Below, piece by piece: positions 5,991 to 6,364 of a stretch of DNA of 6,364 nucleotides; the stretch's first letter is position 1, and each line of letters starts with the position of its first letter. Location of the stretch: assembly GCA_938016625.1 (NCBI GenBank), contig CALILB010000339.1:1-6364 (forward strand), in the 5' to 3' direction. This DNA is from an uncultured bacterium. Lineage in GTDB: Bacteria; Acidobacteriota; Thermoanaerobaculia; Multivoradales; JAHEKO01. Made by a program: the position numbers and the translations under genes. The notes beneath the pieces were generated by a model that ran no database searches, was not told the DNA's origin, and saw only the letters and a list, made by a program, of their open reading frames with translations.

Positions 5991-6015
5991 ACAGATCTGT
6001 GGCAGCCCTGTGACA
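5991..6015. promoter_or_regulatory. Palindrome plus 11-bp-period direct repeat upstream of the porin (Pho-box-like candidate)
   Basis: ACAGATCTGT (5991-6000) is a perfect palindrome. It overlaps the first of two direct repeats, CTGTGGCA (5997-6004) and CTGTGACA (6008-6015), whose starts are exactly 11 bases apart. Binding sites of PhoB/PhoP-type response regulators are tandem 7-base half-sites with 11-base spacing (E. coli consensus CTGTCAT; here 4/7 and 5/7 matches). The site is 27-51 bases before the porin start, so it could overlap the promoter core. Assignment to a Pho regulator is inference from spacing and porin family. Confidence 0.3.
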
Positions 6016-6090
6016 TTCCGCTGGAGTCGTATGCGGCTGCGCTATCCGCCATGCGCAATCGTGCCGTGCAGCACCGATATGAGAAAGAGT

Positions 6091-6117
6091 AAGGGCCGGC
6101 AAAAGGGCCGGCCCTTT
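6091..6117 (-). terminator. Intrinsic terminator after the DUF3604 gene
   Basis: AAGGGCCGGC (6091-6100), a six-base loop, and GCCGGCCCTT (6107-6116) form a perfect 10-bp GC-rich stem. On the minus strand it starts 26 bases after the DUF3604 stop and is followed by ACTCTTTCTC, a moderately T-rich tail. It should insulate the porin gene from upstream transcription. The element also contains the palindrome GGGCCGGCCC, so alternative pairings exist. Confidence 0.75.
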
Positions 6118-6142
6118 GATGGAAGTGCGCGCTATCTCGCCA

Positions 6143-6364
6143 TCAAGGCGTGTACCAGATCGGCGAGGTGTAGGCCCGCTCCTGGGTGGTCATCGGTACC
6201 TCGTCCGGCATGTCGATACCAAAACGCTTGGCCTCGTAAGCCGTCCAGCGCGGGGTCGGAATCTCGATCACCCGGGCGTAGTAGAAGGCGGCCTCGGCCG
6301 GATCGAAGTCGGGATCCTCCCAGACGGTGATGAGCTCGGGTGCGCCGATGGTGTTGGTCCAGGT
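6143..6364 (-). CDS. DUF3604 protein, C-terminal 73 residues (5' part beyond the window)
   Basis: The minus strand is open from the right edge to TGA at 6145-6143. The translation contains WEDPDFDPAEAAFYYARVIE, then IPTPRWTAYEAKRFGID, and ends QERAYTSPIWYTP. This D-x-D-F-D-P-x-x-x-A-F-Y-Y-A-R-V...IPTPRW...QERAxTSPIWYTP ending is very characteristic of the DUF3604 family. Full members run to several hundred residues and begin with a PHP-like His motif that is outside this window. Their function is not established, though the PHP-like N-terminus suggests a metal-dependent hydrolase (family knowledge, not visible here). A terminator follows 26 bases downstream, so this gene and the porin are probably separate transcripts even though both are on the minus strand. 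Confidence 0.9.
   Translation of the reverse strand, partial: TWTNTIGAPELITVWEDPDFDPAEAAFYYARVIEIPTPRWTAYEAKRFGIDMPDEVPMTTQERAYTSPIWYTP

Noticed and set aside
5976..6005. Possible minus-strand sigma-70 promoter for the porin (CTGCCA, 17-base spacer, GAGAAT)
   Set aside because: Matches are 4/6 and 4/6 but the transcript would start within about five bases of the ATG, losing the ribosome site; not convincing.
6061..6074. Small hairpin GTGC-N6-GCAC
   Set aside because: Four-base stem, expected by chance.
5965..6102. 46-residue N-terminal extension of the porin
   Set aside because: It places the signal peptide internally and covers the regulatory repeat region; ATG 5964 starts a normal signal peptide.

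Overview
The window looks like an accessory or housekeeping-margin segment from a high-GC (about 60% by eye) diderm bacterium. Evidence for an outer membrane is direct: two predicted outer-membrane beta-barrels (a DUF481/YdiY-type protein and an OprO/OprP-type porin), both with cleavable signal peptides and an aromatic last residue, plus a lipoprotein signal on a large sulfatase-fold protein. This combination is common in environmental Acidobacteriota (for example Thermoanaerobaculia), Myxococcota and some Gammaproteobacteria. I lean to Acidobacteriota-like, but the window has no marker gene to settle it.

Layout, left to right. (1) At 2-478 (+) is the 3' part of an unrecognised basic protein. 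(2) At 491-604 (+), behind a near-perfect Shine-Dalgarno, is a 37-codon ORF whose first ~25 residues read like two separate pieces of a family-I inorganic pyrophosphatase joined by an internal deletion. It runs antisense into the end of the next gene. (3) At 567-2786 (-) is a 739-aa sulfatase-superfamily lipoprotein with Thr, not Cys/Ser, at the nucleophile position. (4) A 162-bp divergent spacer holds small palindromes and an ECF-sigma-like promoter. (5) At 2949-3710 (+) is a secreted PDZ protein with unusual acidic Cys loops, followed by a strong intrinsic terminator. (6) At 3830-4723 (+) is the DUF481 barrel protein. (7) At 4834-5964 (-), convergent with it, is the OprO/P-like porin. An 11-bp-period direct repeat and a palindrome lie just upstream of its start. 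(8) At 6143-6364 (-) is the C-terminus of a DUF3604 protein, followed by an intrinsic terminator at 6091-6117.

No stretch without a gene exceeds 300 bases. I saw no tRNA, rRNA, CRISPR array, IS element or attachment site.

The products are mostly envelope proteins: lipoprotein hydrolase/transferase, periplasmic or secreted PDZ protein, and two barrels. They are not arranged as one operon; each major gene seems to be its own transcription unit. A loose phosphorus theme (pyrophosphatase remnant, OprO/P-family porin with a Pho-like repeat, Thr-type alkaline-phosphatase-superfamily enzyme, DUF3604) is an inference, not a demonstrated system. The most solid oddities are the pyrophosphatase remnant and the Cys-loop PDZ protein. 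I did not find a clear new defence or mobile system.
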